Both the position numbers and the translations under genes were made by a program. 64,000 bases of DNA from a virus: positions 1 to 64,000 of IMG/VR virus record IMGVR_UViG_3300023184_000029; one strand, written 5' to 3'. The notes under the pieces were generated by a model. That model saw only the letters and a list, made by a program, of their open reading frames with translations. It made no database searches and was not told the origin of the DNA. Below are positions 57,549 to 64,000 of the stretch, in pieces (the stretch's first letter is position 1; each line of letters opens with the position of its first letter).

Positions 57549-58036
57549 TTTTCTTTTTCTCTTTTTTCGTATTCTTTTTGGGTTAGATATGTCCCATCTG
57601 CTTTTTTGCTAGTAAACTGCCCCATACCCATACAATGTCCACAAATGGTCTTAGACATTTTCGGCCCAGCAGCACCATATTCTTGAAGTAAAATTTGGTA
57701 ATGGGAGTTTACGCTGTCGCAGTAATCATAGTGTTCGCCATATGGCAGTTTAACACATTTTGAGCATCTGTCAACTAATAAATGTTTATTGAGCCACAAA
57801 GCCATCTTGGCATCAAACATAATTTTGTTAACATCTTCAACTCTTTCTCCTGTTCCATCGCAATAGATACAAGATATTAGGTGTTTCTTGTAATATAACT
57901 CTAGTCTTTTTGCTTTAAGATAGTCATAAAGATTGTATTTATCTGGGGGTATGGCGAAGTATAATACAATTATAAAACCAACGCATCCAACTATGGATAT
58001 AAAATCATAGAAAGTAAAAGGTTTGATATTATTCAT
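57545..58036 (-). CDS. Membrane protein with CxxCxG zinc finger pairs
   Basis: 163 residues. A membrane span at about 10-27 (FISIVGCVGFIIVLYFAIP), then CIYCDGTGERVE, CSKC and CGHCMGMGQF, like DnaJ-type zinc fingers split by an 70-residue insert. It may be a membrane-tethered chaperone-like or redox protein. Confidence 0.55.
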   Translation of the reverse strand: MNNIKPFTFYDFISIVGCVGFIIVLYFAIPPDKYNLYDYLKAKRLELYYKKHLISCIYCDGTGERVEDVNKIMFDAKMALWLNKHLLVDRCSKCVKLPYGEHYDYCDSVNSHYQILLQEYGAAGPKMSKTICGHCMGMGQFTSKKADGTYLTQKEYEKREKEK

Positions 58037-58236
58037 TTGACGTCTTTGTAGTTATGATCATAGATATGTGGATTGTTTTCTATAATATTTAACCAATTGT
58101 TCTCAACTCCTAGTTGATCACAAACAAAACTATAAAAGGATAAGCCCTCATAATCATGTTCTGGATATGATCCATTCTGCTTATCGTACTTTGTAACAAA
58201 TTGCTCTAGAATATCTAAGAATTGTTGATTATTCAT
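58033..58236 (-). CDS. Unknown small protein
   Basis: 67 residues: NNQQFLDILEQFVTKYDKQN, YEGLSFYSFVCDQLGVENNW. Four-base overlap with the membrane protein gene. No family recognised. Confidence 0.48.
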   Translation of the reverse strand: MNNQQFLDILEQFVTKYDKQNGSYPEHDYEGLSFYSFVCDQLGVENNWLNIIENNPHIYDHNYKDVK

Positions 58237-58408
58237 CTTTTCCCCTATAAAATATTACCACATGACTTCCATAATCTGTAGTTACAAAAATTTTTCGCTC
58301 ATCATATTCTACATGATGTTCATAACACAAATCTTCTGCTTCTCGTAACAATTGCTTTAAAGTAACCGGCCCATATAAATCTTTCTCTATTATCTTGTGG
58401 TCGCTCAT
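58229..58408 (-). CDS. Small conserved-type phage protein
   Basis: 59 residues from the ATG at 58408 (GAGGCTTATCT ahead): SDHKIIEKDLYGPVTLKQLL, REAEDLCYEHHVEYDERKIF, HVVIFYRG. Compact alpha/beta domain of unknown role. Confidence 0.52.
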   Translation of the reverse strand: MSDHKIIEKDLYGPVTLKQLLREAEDLCYEHHVEYDERKIFVTTDYGSHVVIFYRGKDE

Positions 58409-58635
58409 AGATAAGCCTCGCCCCACATATATTTTCCTCTTACTGTTCTACCATATCTATTAATTGTAAACTCACCAGCGTCAGGAAATTTTTCTTCCCA
58501 TTTACAATCGTGTCTTTTTAACCAATCAACAGCATCATAATAATTATGAAATATCAAACATTTTGGTATTGGCCCTACTGGCATAAGACTATCAATATCT
58601 GTTTGGTCGAAATATATTACTAGTTTATTCATCAT
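58405..58635 (-). CDS. Unknown small protein
   Basis: 76 residues: MNKLVIYFDQTDIDSLMPVG, YYDAVDWLKRHDCKWEEKFP, FTINRYGRTVRGKY. Four-base overlaps on both sides. No family recognised. Confidence 0.5.
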   Translation of the reverse strand: MMNKLVIYFDQTDIDSLMPVGPIPKCLIFHNYYDAVDWLKRHDCKWEEKFPDAGEFTINRYGRTVRGKYMWGEAYL

Positions 58636-59057
58636 ATATTTTCCACATTCTTTTCTATAATATCAGCAATAGTAGAAAACTTTTTACCATCATCATTAAG
58701 ATCAGCAAGACATTCTTCAGTATTATATTTAAAACCTGTGATATCAATATTGCTAACAATAAAATTTCCTAGATGTTTTTTGATACCAGCCCATTTTCTC
58801 ACCGCTTGTGGCAAACCACCATCCACTGTATTAAATCTTACAAAACTTGTACCCGACACATCATCTTCCATTTCTTCAGTAAGAAGGGCTTTTTTATGAT
58901 TTTTCTTCATGGTTTCATTATACAATTCACAAAGAACACCCAAACAGCAATGTCTTGGTTCGTTCTTACTAGTAAATTGTTTCAGATAACCTTTACCCTG
59001 TTTATATTTGCCGCTTCGTAAAGCCTTTACCCATTTTTTAGCAATATCTTTTTTCAT
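58632..59057 (-). CDS. Conserved phage protein of unknown function
   Basis: 141 residues: KKWVKALRSGKYKQGKGYLK, PRHCCLGVLCELYN, GGLPQAVRKWAGI. The WxxALRSGxYxQ...CCLGVLxxL block is very widespread in phages of all kinds; no function is known to me. Confidence 0.7.
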   Translation of the reverse strand: MKKDIAKKWVKALRSGKYKQGKGYLKQFTSKNEPRHCCLGVLCELYNETMKKNHKKALLTEEMEDDVSGTSFVRFNTVDGGLPQAVRKWAGIKKHLGNFIVSNIDITGFKYNTEECLADLNDDGKKFSTIADIIEKNVENI

Positions 59058-59197
59058 TTTTTCTCCAGTTCATTTACTCTGTCTTGTAACCCTTGAACAA
59101 CCATAATATTCATTCCTAATCTGTTGCTTAATTCTGCAATTCTTTGAAAACAAAAAAGCAGTAGCAAAAATACGATAATGTCAAAAAATAGTTTCAT
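59054..59197 (-). CDS. 47-residue membrane-anchored coiled coil
   Basis: MKLFFDIIVFLLLLFCFQRI, then AELSNRLGMNIMVVQGLQDR: one hydrophobic helix followed by a helical tail. ATGA overlap with the upstream gene stop and downstream start. Unknown function. Confidence 0.52.
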   Translation of the reverse strand: MKLFFDIIVFLLLLFCFQRIAELSNRLGMNIMVVQGLQDRVNELEKK

Positions 59198-59508
59198 GAA
59201 TTTTTCTCTTGTTGTTCCAAGAAAAGCTTCTTGTATCCTTCGTTGATTTTAACTTGTACTCCATCAGTATGAAATATGCTAAACTTAGTTTGATATAATG
59301 GTAAATTAATACCGATAACCTTGTTAGTTTTGCTGCATCTAACCAAACTAATATCTGCTCCTTCGCCTTTTATCCATTCATTATAAACACAAGCAGCGTT
59401 ATCCAAAATTAACTCTACTCTATCTGATTCTTTATCAATCCATAAAGTCGCAGAAGGTTCGTAAGTTCTAGATTCCTCTAGAAATGCGTCCCAATCAAAA
59501 TTGTCCAT
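59194..59508 (-). CDS. Unknown phage protein
   Basis: 104 residues: LWIDKESDRVELILDNAACV, YNEWIKGEGADISLVRCSKT, VIGINLPLYQTKF. The YxEWIKGEGADIxLxR phrase is conserved in phage hypotheticals. Function unknown. Confidence 0.58.
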   Translation of the reverse strand: MDNFDWDAFLEESRTYEPSATLWIDKESDRVELILDNAACVYNEWIKGEGADISLVRCSKTNKVIGINLPLYQTKFSIFHTDGVQVKINEGYKKLFLEQQEKNS

Positions 59509-59529
59509 GATTTTTTATTCCTTCAAATT

Positions 59530-59679
59530 TCATTTTGGTCCCACATCATTAGTTTTAAAGTTTGGATTGATAAAATAGTAAAATAATTCATATAGTTCAT
59601 AAACTAAAACAACAGATAAAAATACTGTTTGTAATATCAAAAAACCGAAAAAACAATAAAATAGTAAATATTTTAACAT
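59530..59679 (-). CDS. 49-residue membrane protein
   Basis: MLKYLLFYCFFGFLILQTVF, LSVVLVYELYELFYYFINPN: a long hydrophobic stretch, probably one or two spans. No strong ribosome site; follows the structured leader at 59680-59985. Confidence 0.42.
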   Translation of the reverse strand: MLKYLLFYCFFGFLILQTVFLSVVLVYELYELFYYFINPNFKTNDVGPK

Positions 59680-59985
59680 GGCAGGTGAGGTATCATTACC
59701 AATACTCTGAAAATAACACCGATATCAAAGACCAATATTCCAGATCTAGGCTTTATTTTCTCATATCAGTCAAATCCCATTCTCCTTTTCCTTGTCTTAC
59801 CATGTTTGTTATATTGAAAACGCCCCGATTATCGTTGGTTAATGCTCTTTCACATACGAGCATTAGAGCAACAGGACGTTACACGCTGGAGATCAACCCA
59901 GCGGCGTCGGTTAATTCCGATCTTGTTCATTTTGGTGTATATTATAATGGGATTGTGTTGCAGACTTTCCTCTAATCATACAATG
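59680..59985 (-). ncRNA. Structured leader or noncoding RNA of unknown type
   Basis: About 300 bases with no convincing gene, transcribed from the promoter at 59987-60015. The central part is more G/C-rich than its surroundings and holds two clean hairpins on the minus strand: CGCTGG/CCAGCG with an eight-base loop and AATGCTC/GAGCATT with a ten-base loop. Short frames of 26 and 36 codons in it have no ribosome sites. It could be a small RNA, a riboswitch-like leader for the genes below, or the remnant of a lost gene. Confidence 0.45.
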
Positions 59986-59986
59986 T

Positions 59987-60015
59987 ATTATACCAGAAAC
60001 CTGAGTGTTTGTCAA
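59987..60015 (-). promoter_or_regulatory. Sigma-70 promoter for the structured leader
   Basis: TTGACA (60010-60015), 17 bases, TATAAT (59987-59992): perfect hexamers and spacing. The nearest clear gene start is about 300 bases downstream, which is why the region below is treated as RNA. Confidence 0.9.
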
Positions 60016-60058
60016 CTGCAACTTGACAACATTTGGGTTTTCTGTTTTTAAGGGTCTG

Positions 60059-60673
60059 ATGATGGTTATCATCGTAAAAGAATGTAATAGATGTAAAGAA
60101 TATAAGTTATTAGAAAATTTTTATAACGCCAAAAACAGACTATTCAACAAGGCTTCTCATTGTAAAAAGTGCGATAATGCTTTTGGTAAAAATCGTCGTA
60201 GAAAAAACCCAGCAATAACAAAAGAAAAAGAACAAAAATATAGAGAAAAAAATAGATCAAAAATAAGACAATACTATGAAGATAATAAAGAAAAATTCAA
60301 TGAACAAGCAAGAAGGTACAGAAAAATTAAACAGGAATCTGATCCTATTTTTCGGATTGGGCATAGTTTAAGATGTAGACTTAGAGGAGCATTAGCAGGA
60401 ACGTCAAAATCAGCGGAGACATTAGAACTGTTGGGATGTTCTGTGGAAGAACTTAAAAAACATTTAGAAAACCAATTTGTAAAAGGTATGACTTGGGGTA
60501 ACTATGGGTTGCGTGGTTGGCATATAGACCATATTATTCCATGTGCTAGTTTTGACTTAACCAAAGAAGAAGAACAAAGAAAATGTTTTCATTATTCTAA
60601 TCTACAGCCCTTATGGGCTAAAGATAACTATGCCAAAGGAGATAAAATCTATAAATCTTCTCCAGTATTATAG
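60059..60673 (+). CDS. HNH homing-type endonuclease B
   Basis: 204 residues from the ATG at 60059, with AAGGG five bases ahead (a second ATG follows). Zinc finger CNRCKEYKLLENFYNAKN...HCKKC, basic linker, then GWHIDHIIPCASFDLTKEEE and RKCFHYSNLQPLWAKDN. Paralogue of the gene at 41784, in opposite orientation to the surrounding operon and converging with it by a 25-base overlap: typical of a mobile freestanding endonuclease. Confidence 0.78.
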   Translation: MMVIIVKECNRCKEYKLLENFYNAKNRLFNKASHCKKCDNAFGKNRRRKNPAITKEKEQKYREKNRSKIRQYYEDNKEKFNEQARRYRKIKQESDPIFRIGHSLRCRLRGALAGTSKSAETLELLGCSVEELKKHLENQFVKGMTWGNYGLRGWHIDHIIPCASFDLTKEEEQRKCFHYSNLQPLWAKDNYAKGDKIYKSSPVL

Positions 60674-60885
60674 TCGATAACTGGCTTATCACAAGCCAGA
60701 ATCATTCTTTCTAGTTGCCATTTTAGACCTTCAGTATCATCACTAATAACATAGGATGGTTTCTCAGATATATTTACAATATCTCCATTCTCATCAGTAT
60801 ATGCCTCATGAATACCATAACTAATATCAGTATCTCCAAGAGGAATTTTGGTAACTTGCTTCACGACCCTGTGTGACCAACTCAT
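60649..60885 (-). CDS. Conserved phage protein
   Basis: 78 residues: SWSHRVVKQVTKIPLGDTDI, SYGIHEAYTDENGDIVNISE, LERMILACDKPVIDYNTG. The SWSHRVV...YGIHEAYTDENG block is common in phages and some bacteria; no known role. Confidence 0.62.
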   Translation of the reverse strand: MSWSHRVVKQVTKIPLGDTDISYGIHEAYTDENGDIVNISEKPSYVISDDTEGLKWQLERMILACDKPVIDYNTGEDL

Positions 60886-61112
60886 TATTCTATCTCCATA
60901 AGATTTAGATATAACTCAGTAGTTAATATGTCAATATCTTTAATCTCATCTTCTGAAAAGACATCATAGAAATTTGCTCTAGAAAACTCACTAATATCAC
61001 CAATATGAGTAGGAGAACCTATATCATTAGTATTTTTCCAGAACTTTAGTTGTTGTTCTAGAAAATCTATAACTTTAAGTTGTTTGTTTGAGGGTTTCAT
61101 TTTTTGATCCAT
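60885..61112 (-). CDS. Unknown helical protein
   Basis: 75 residues: QLKVIDFLEQQLKFWKNTND, DIDILTTELYLNLMEIE. Mostly helical and acidic at the end. One-base overlap with the previous gene. No family recognised. Confidence 0.48.
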   Translation of the reverse strand: MDQKMKPSNKQLKVIDFLEQQLKFWKNTNDIGSPTHIGDISEFSRANFYDVFSEDEIKDIDILTTELYLNLMEIE

Positions 61113-61354
61113 CCATTATGTAAATTTACCACATATTCCGCTGTTTCTTTATCTATACTACCATCTGGTATAATATATTCAAATTCATCAACTCTTTCAG
61201 TTTCGCCCACTGTATTCTTATACAATATCTTTTCAGTTGGTAATATGATTCTGCACCAACAACTTTCTCCAACATTACAGGTTTCTAATTTCCAAGGTAT
61301 AGTTAAACTGTGACTTTGGGCTTCATCGTAGCTGTCAAATATTTTTTCAGACAT
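61097..61354 (-). CDS. Unknown protein
   Basis: 85 residues from the ATG at 61354 (GAGAGG ahead). SLTIPWKLETCNVGESCWCR, YIIPDGSIDKETAEYVVNLH. Contains a C-x-C pair. No family recognised. Confidence 0.48.
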   Translation of the reverse strand: MSEKIFDSYDEAQSHSLTIPWKLETCNVGESCWCRIILPTEKILYKNTVGETERVDEFEYIIPDGSIDKETAEYVVNLHNGWIKK

Positions 61355-61637
61355 TTGATAGCCTCTCACGAAAATTTAGCAACTCATTCAAGTTTGCTTT
61401 TTCTCTTTCTAGATTTTCTTTTTGATATTGTATTTTATAGTCTATATCTTCTATGGTCGCCAACCTAATTTCTTCACAATGTCTTAAACCATAATACCAA
61501 TCTTCTTTTGAACTAAAAAAAGTTTTTCCATACCAAGGGTCTTGATTTGCCTCAAAAATAGACAAAACTCCACCTTTATGACCTAGTAGACAGATTATAT
61601 CTCCCTTTTTCCAATTGGGAATATTTTGCATTTTCAT
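61347..61637 (-). CDS. Unknown protein
   Basis: 96 residues: WKKGDIICLLGHKGGVLSIF, YGLRHCEEIRLATIEDIDY, then a helical C-terminus. A KOW/SH3-like beginning is possible. Overlaps both neighbours by a few bases. Confidence 0.5.
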   Translation of the reverse strand: MKMQNIPNWKKGDIICLLGHKGGVLSIFEANQDPWYGKTFFSSKEDWYYGLRHCEEIRLATIEDIDYKIQYQKENLEREKANLNELLNFRERLSNV

Positions 61638-62017
61638 ACTGGCTGAGTACCATATAGTCTTTCAGCAAACCATATGGCACGATCTTTATCAGATGTTAAA
61701 TTTAAATCCACGCTCTTTCGCTCATTGTAGTCTAGTTTCCAATACCTATCAATACCAAACTTTTCCCAAGTGGACAAATCATAATCGGTCATAGAAGTTC
61801 TATAACCTGATGGTTTATTCTCATCGTAAATATGTTCAAAAACATCACGAACAATAACAATTTTAGTATTGCTGTCAAGATTATCCCAGTGCTGAGTAAT
61901 CCAATCTTGAATTGCTCCCGGCACATAAGTGTGTCGCCCAAGAGCATATCGCAATGCTGACAGTACCATAATCCCACCATTAGTATCACAGTTAAATTTT
62001 GATTTTTTAGTTTTCAT
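61634..62017 (-). CDS. Conserved phage protein
   Basis: 127 residues: GGIMVLSALRYALGRHTYVP, QDWITQHWDNLDSNTKIVIV, RDVFEHIYDEN. The ALRYALGRxTYxxxxxxxWI block is common in phages and bacteria; function unknown. Its start codon overlaps the remnant HNH frame on the other strand; transcription likely comes from the promoter at 62172-62199. Confidence 0.62.
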   Translation of the reverse strand: MKTKKSKFNCDTNGGIMVLSALRYALGRHTYVPGAIQDWITQHWDNLDSNTKIVIVRDVFEHIYDENKPSGYRTSMTDYDLSTWEKFGIDRYWKLDYNERKSVDLNLTSDKDRAIWFAERLYGTQPV

Positions 62018-62092
62018 TACACTAATTTAGAACCATTATGGGCAAAAGAAAATTTATCTAAAGGAAATAAAAGCAGCGTTTCAATCTTATAG
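62012..62092 (+). pseudogene. C-terminal remnant of an HNH endonuclease
   Basis: A plus-strand frame reading FHYTNLEPLWAKENLSKGNK and ending TAG at 62090-62092 matches the last segment of the two full HNH genes (FHYTNLQPLWA; FHYSNLQPLWAKDN). Nothing upstream continues it: stop codons and the minus-strand gene start follow directly. It is the scar of a lost or incomplete homing-endonuclease insertion. Confidence 0.8.
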
Positions 62093-62171
62093 AAACCCTG
62101 CCGAAACTTTACGGTTGTTAATTTTAATCCTAGATACCCGCGACTAAGAACCTTTCGGCATCAACTGTTTT

Positions 62172-62199
62172 ATTCTATCAGACTATCGGCACTTGTCAA
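62172..62199 (-). promoter_or_regulatory. Sigma-70 promoter
   Basis: TTGACA (62194-62199), 16 bases with GTGCCGATAG, TAGAAT (62172-62177). It overlaps the end of the phosphoesterase gene and drives the block from 62017 leftwards through a leader of about 150 bases that includes the HNH scar. Confidence 0.85.
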
Positions 62200-62822
62200 T
62201 ACTCATCTTTAACCAAAGAGTAGGTTTCTAACTCGTCTAAACAGACAAATTTAGTATTTTCATACATTGTAGTTTTTGATTGATGATAATGAGCATGAAT
62301 CCACAATTTAGGCTGATGAATTTTGTACAATTCTCCCAAAGCCCAATTAGTAATATTCTCATATATTCTACCATAAGGGCCAATATAATTAGTAGCCATA
62401 AAATCTGGGCAATCATGAGACAACATAACATCGGGCTTGATTGAACCATAAAGTTCTCTAGCTTGCATAAATCCTTCAATATTAATTTGTTCATCTTCCC
62501 ACCAATCAATACCTATAGTTCGATATTGTCTATCAATGCTATACGCTCCAGCATACCAAAAAAAATCTAACCCATTAAAATCTACCATATAGCCATAATC
62601 GGGAAGAAAATGTGGATAATTTTTTGCTAATACTGTGTTGTCATGATTGCCTCTGATAATAAGATGTTTAGTATGATCAACACTATCTAATGTTTCATAT
62701 TTGGAAAGGCCAAAATCTCCTATCTGAATAGTATATTCATGTCGATCTTTTTGACGAATGATCTCATGGTAACTTCTATATTTCTGGTGACAATCTCCTA
62801 TGATAGTAATTTTATTACTCAT
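62196..62822 (-). CDS. Calcineurin-like metallophosphoesterase
   Basis: 208 residues from the ATG at 62822 (GGGGAAGTT ahead). Metal motifs in order: ITIIGDCHQKYRSY, IQIGDFGLSKYE, LIIRGNHDNT, MLSHDCPDFM, WIHAHYHQSK. It is of the size of small phage phosphoesterases, near to lambda phosphatase type. Substrate (protein, nucleotide or RNA end) unknown. Confidence 0.85.
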   Translation of the reverse strand: MSNKITIIGDCHQKYRSYHEIIRQKDRHEYTIQIGDFGLSKYETLDSVDHTKHLIIRGNHDNTVLAKNYPHFLPDYGYMVDFNGLDFFWYAGAYSIDRQYRTIGIDWWEDEQINIEGFMQARELYGSIKPDVMLSHDCPDFMATNYIGPYGRIYENITNWALGELYKIHQPKLWIHAHYHQSKTTMYENTKFVCLDELETYSLVKDEY

Positions 62823-63180
62823 AACTTCCCCAATCATTTCTATAAATACCCGGTTTTAATTTAGGCTCATAAGGTTTGATTGTCCACCCTAACTGTAATA
62901 AATCTTCTCTTATTTCATCTGTTACAAATCCTTCAGATACATAATCATTTTTATCACTAATTCCAGAACAATACCAATCCATATAATCTTCTTTGTGTGG
63001 ATTTCTTAATTCGGCTACTATTCCACCGCTCATTCTCCAAGAGCAAGTCCATTGTTCACCATTTTTTAAAAACCTATTATTGCATAATGCAGCGTACAAA
63101 TGCTGACTATAAATTTCACTATTATAGCATTTATCAGCAATAAATTTTGTGTGTAGAAGTTCGTATTCTAAATCAAACAT
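62815..63180 (-). CDS. Paralogous phage protein, copy 2
   Basis: 121 residues. SQHLYAALCNNRFLKNGEQW, TCSWRMSGGIVAELRNPHKE, WYCSGISDKNDYVSEGFV, LGWTIKPYE align end to end with 56269-56601, plus a ten-residue C-terminal extension. Function unknown. Confidence 0.62.
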   Translation of the reverse strand: MFDLEYELLHTKFIADKCYNSEIYSQHLYAALCNNRFLKNGEQWTCSWRMSGGIVAELRNPHKEDYMDWYCSGISDKNDYVSEGFVTDEIREDLLQLGWTIKPYEPKLKPGIYRNDWGSYE

Positions 63181-63185
63181 AATTA

Positions 63186-63479
63186 TTACTTGTGCTTTTT
63201 CTTTTTCTTAATCGGTTTTGAATGTACCATTTCTTCTAGTCTCATAACATAAGCATCAGTATTAGCGTTTTGTAGAGTTCTATCCATTCTTTCTTGAGAC
63301 TTTTTCTGTTTATATTGTTTAAGCTTAATAGTTATACCGCTAAGACCATAATATGCCATCAATATTGGTGAGGTTAATATAACAAGAAATGTTAATAGGC
63401 CCAACATACATAGTACATAAAACATACCACTGGTTATTAGTTCACATAGCGGAATAATATTATCATCAACAAAACTCAT
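63186..63479 (-). CDS. Two-span membrane protein
   Basis: 97 residues: hydrophobic from about 8 to 48 (ELITSGMFYVLCMLGLLTFL; VILTSPILMAYYGLSGITI), then a basic tail ending KPIKKKKKHK. Overlaps the upstream gene by four bases. Unknown function. Confidence 0.55.
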   Translation of the reverse strand: MSFVDDNIIPLCELITSGMFYVLCMLGLLTFLVILTSPILMAYYGLSGITIKLKQYKQKKSQERMDRTLQNANTDAYVMRLEEMVHSKPIKKKKKHK

Positions 63480-63691
63480 GATTTATACTCATCTAGATTA
63501 AAAGCTTGTTTAAAAGTAACAAAAAGATCATTAGTATGAAGTTCTACTAAAATTGCTAAACCCTCAAGAACATTAACAATCTGATCATTATCTAGTTGAT
63601 AATCGGAGATATTCTTTGATATTAATCTAATTTGATCAGAAAAATTTGAAGTATTTAGTATTTGTTCTTCCAGTTTAAATCTATCACTCAT
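63476..63691 (-). CDS. Small conserved-type phage protein
   Basis: 71 residues: DRFKLEEQILNTSNFSDQIR, LDNDQIVNVLEGLAILVELH, LFVTFKQAFNL. The DRFDLEEAI start is frequent in phage hypotheticals of unknown role. Confidence 0.58.
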   Translation of the reverse strand: MSDRFKLEEQILNTSNFSDQIRLISKNISDYQLDNDQIVNVLEGLAILVELHTNDLFVTFKQAFNLDEYKS

Positions 63692-63878
63692 TATATTGTT
63701 CCTTTACATAGTCTCCTAAAAAATTGTATAAGTCATTAAGTTGCTCTCTGTTCAACCTTAATTCGTATCTTTCATTACTAAAATTAGTTAAACGCAATAG
63801 AAAAGGACGATATTTTAGAAATGGATTAGATACTATCTCTATAAGATCATTGCTTAGGTCCAATGAGTCAATTCTCAT
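63684..63878 (-). CDS. Unknown small protein
   Basis: 64 residues: LSNDLIEIVSNPFLKYRPFL, YELRLNREQLNDLYNFLGDY. Eight-base overlap with the next gene. No family recognised. Confidence 0.48.
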   Translation of the reverse strand: MRIDSLDLSNDLIEIVSNPFLKYRPFLLRLTNFSNERYELRLNREQLNDLYNFLGDYVKEQYNE

Positions 63879-63880
63879 AA

Positions 63881-64000
63881 CTAATTATCCTTTTCCCACG
63901 GGAATATAATCCACCCATCCTCTATATCCCTATCTATAGTTCTTGCTCTATAATCAATCTTAAAACTCTGAGACTTATTAAATATTAATGAGCAAGTTTT
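63881..64000 (-). CDS. Partial CDS at the right edge
   Basis: Open to the window edge; the last 39 residues are visible, with IDYRARTIDRDIEDGWIIFP and WEKDN before TAG at 63881-63883. The start is outside the window. No family recognised. Confidence 0.45.
   Translation of the reverse strand, partial: KTCSLIFNKSQSFKIDYRARTIDRDIEDGWIIFPWEKDN

Noticed and set aside
59900-59985. RNase P RNA
   Set aside because: The leader starts with GAGGAAAGTC as RNase P RNA does, but none of the other conserved blocks of that RNA follow.
59685-60051. Plus-strand frames of 96 and 69 codons
   Set aside because: They lie opposite the promoter-driven leader, have no ribosome site, overlap each other in different frames and show no domain; more likely chance frames in a G/C-richer patch.

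Overview
The window looks like part of a large, AT-rich tailed double-stranded DNA bacteriophage genome. Phage hallmarks are an rIIA/rIIB-like pair, a T4 endonuclease VII-like nuclease, a phage-type sigma factor, repeat-rich fibre proteins, HNH homing-type endonucleases, an ATP-dependent DNA ligase, ThyX, UV endonuclease, and dozens of tiny overlapping genes. Almost everything is on the minus strand. The exceptions are one block of glycosyltransferases (21971-26987), a desaturase (43280-43807) and an HNH gene (60059-60673). Shine-Dalgarno sites of the AGGAG/GAGG type and near-consensus sigma-70 promoters suggest a host with conventional bacterial expression signals. The host cannot be named from the sequence.

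Layout. 1-8.2 kb: virion and appendage genes, with proline-threonine repeat fibres, a beta-repeat protein, a glycine-rich fibre followed in frame by a broken FGE-like lectin domain, small membrane proteins and a papain-like protease. 8.2-16.9 kb: DeoC-like protein, ClpP-like protease, sigma factor, PAP2 phosphatase, ferritin-like protein, glycosyltransferase, GMP reductase, SET protein and a nucleoside deoxyribosyltransferase-like protein. 17-27 kb: a glycosylation island on both strands, including a three-domain GT25/HtrL/FkbM fusion, plus a macrodomain protein. 27-33.7 kb: subtilisin-like and trypsin-like proteases, HNH, actin-like ATPase with a membrane partner, RuvB with a zinc-ribbon/RuvA-domain-III-like partner, and a primase-like protein. 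33.7-40.5 kb: a tRNA-like element, rIIB, rIIA, and a tRNA gene interrupted by a small group I intron. 40.5-50 kb: HNH, HhH glycosylase-like protein, a Kua/CarF/TMEM189-type desaturase, DNA ligase, endonuclease VII, tmRNA and a deaminase. 50-64 kb: UV endonuclease, metalloprotease-like protein, ThyX, a second SET protein, a phosphoesterase and many small accessory genes.

The right part carries a set of strong minus-strand promoters (TTGACA, 15-17 bases, TATAAT-like). Most contain a CCGAT or CGATA motif in the spacer, so early genes may share a regulator. The likely plan is: small early genes and DNA metabolism (rII, ligase, primase, RuvB, endonuclease VII, ThyX, GMP reductase, deaminase) on the right; surface and capsid glycosylation in the middle; virion genes on the left under the phage sigma factor. 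The most distinctive items are the phage-encoded tmRNA, the intron-split tRNA, the RuvB partner, the ether-lipid-desaturase-like gene and the multi-domain glycosyltransferase.
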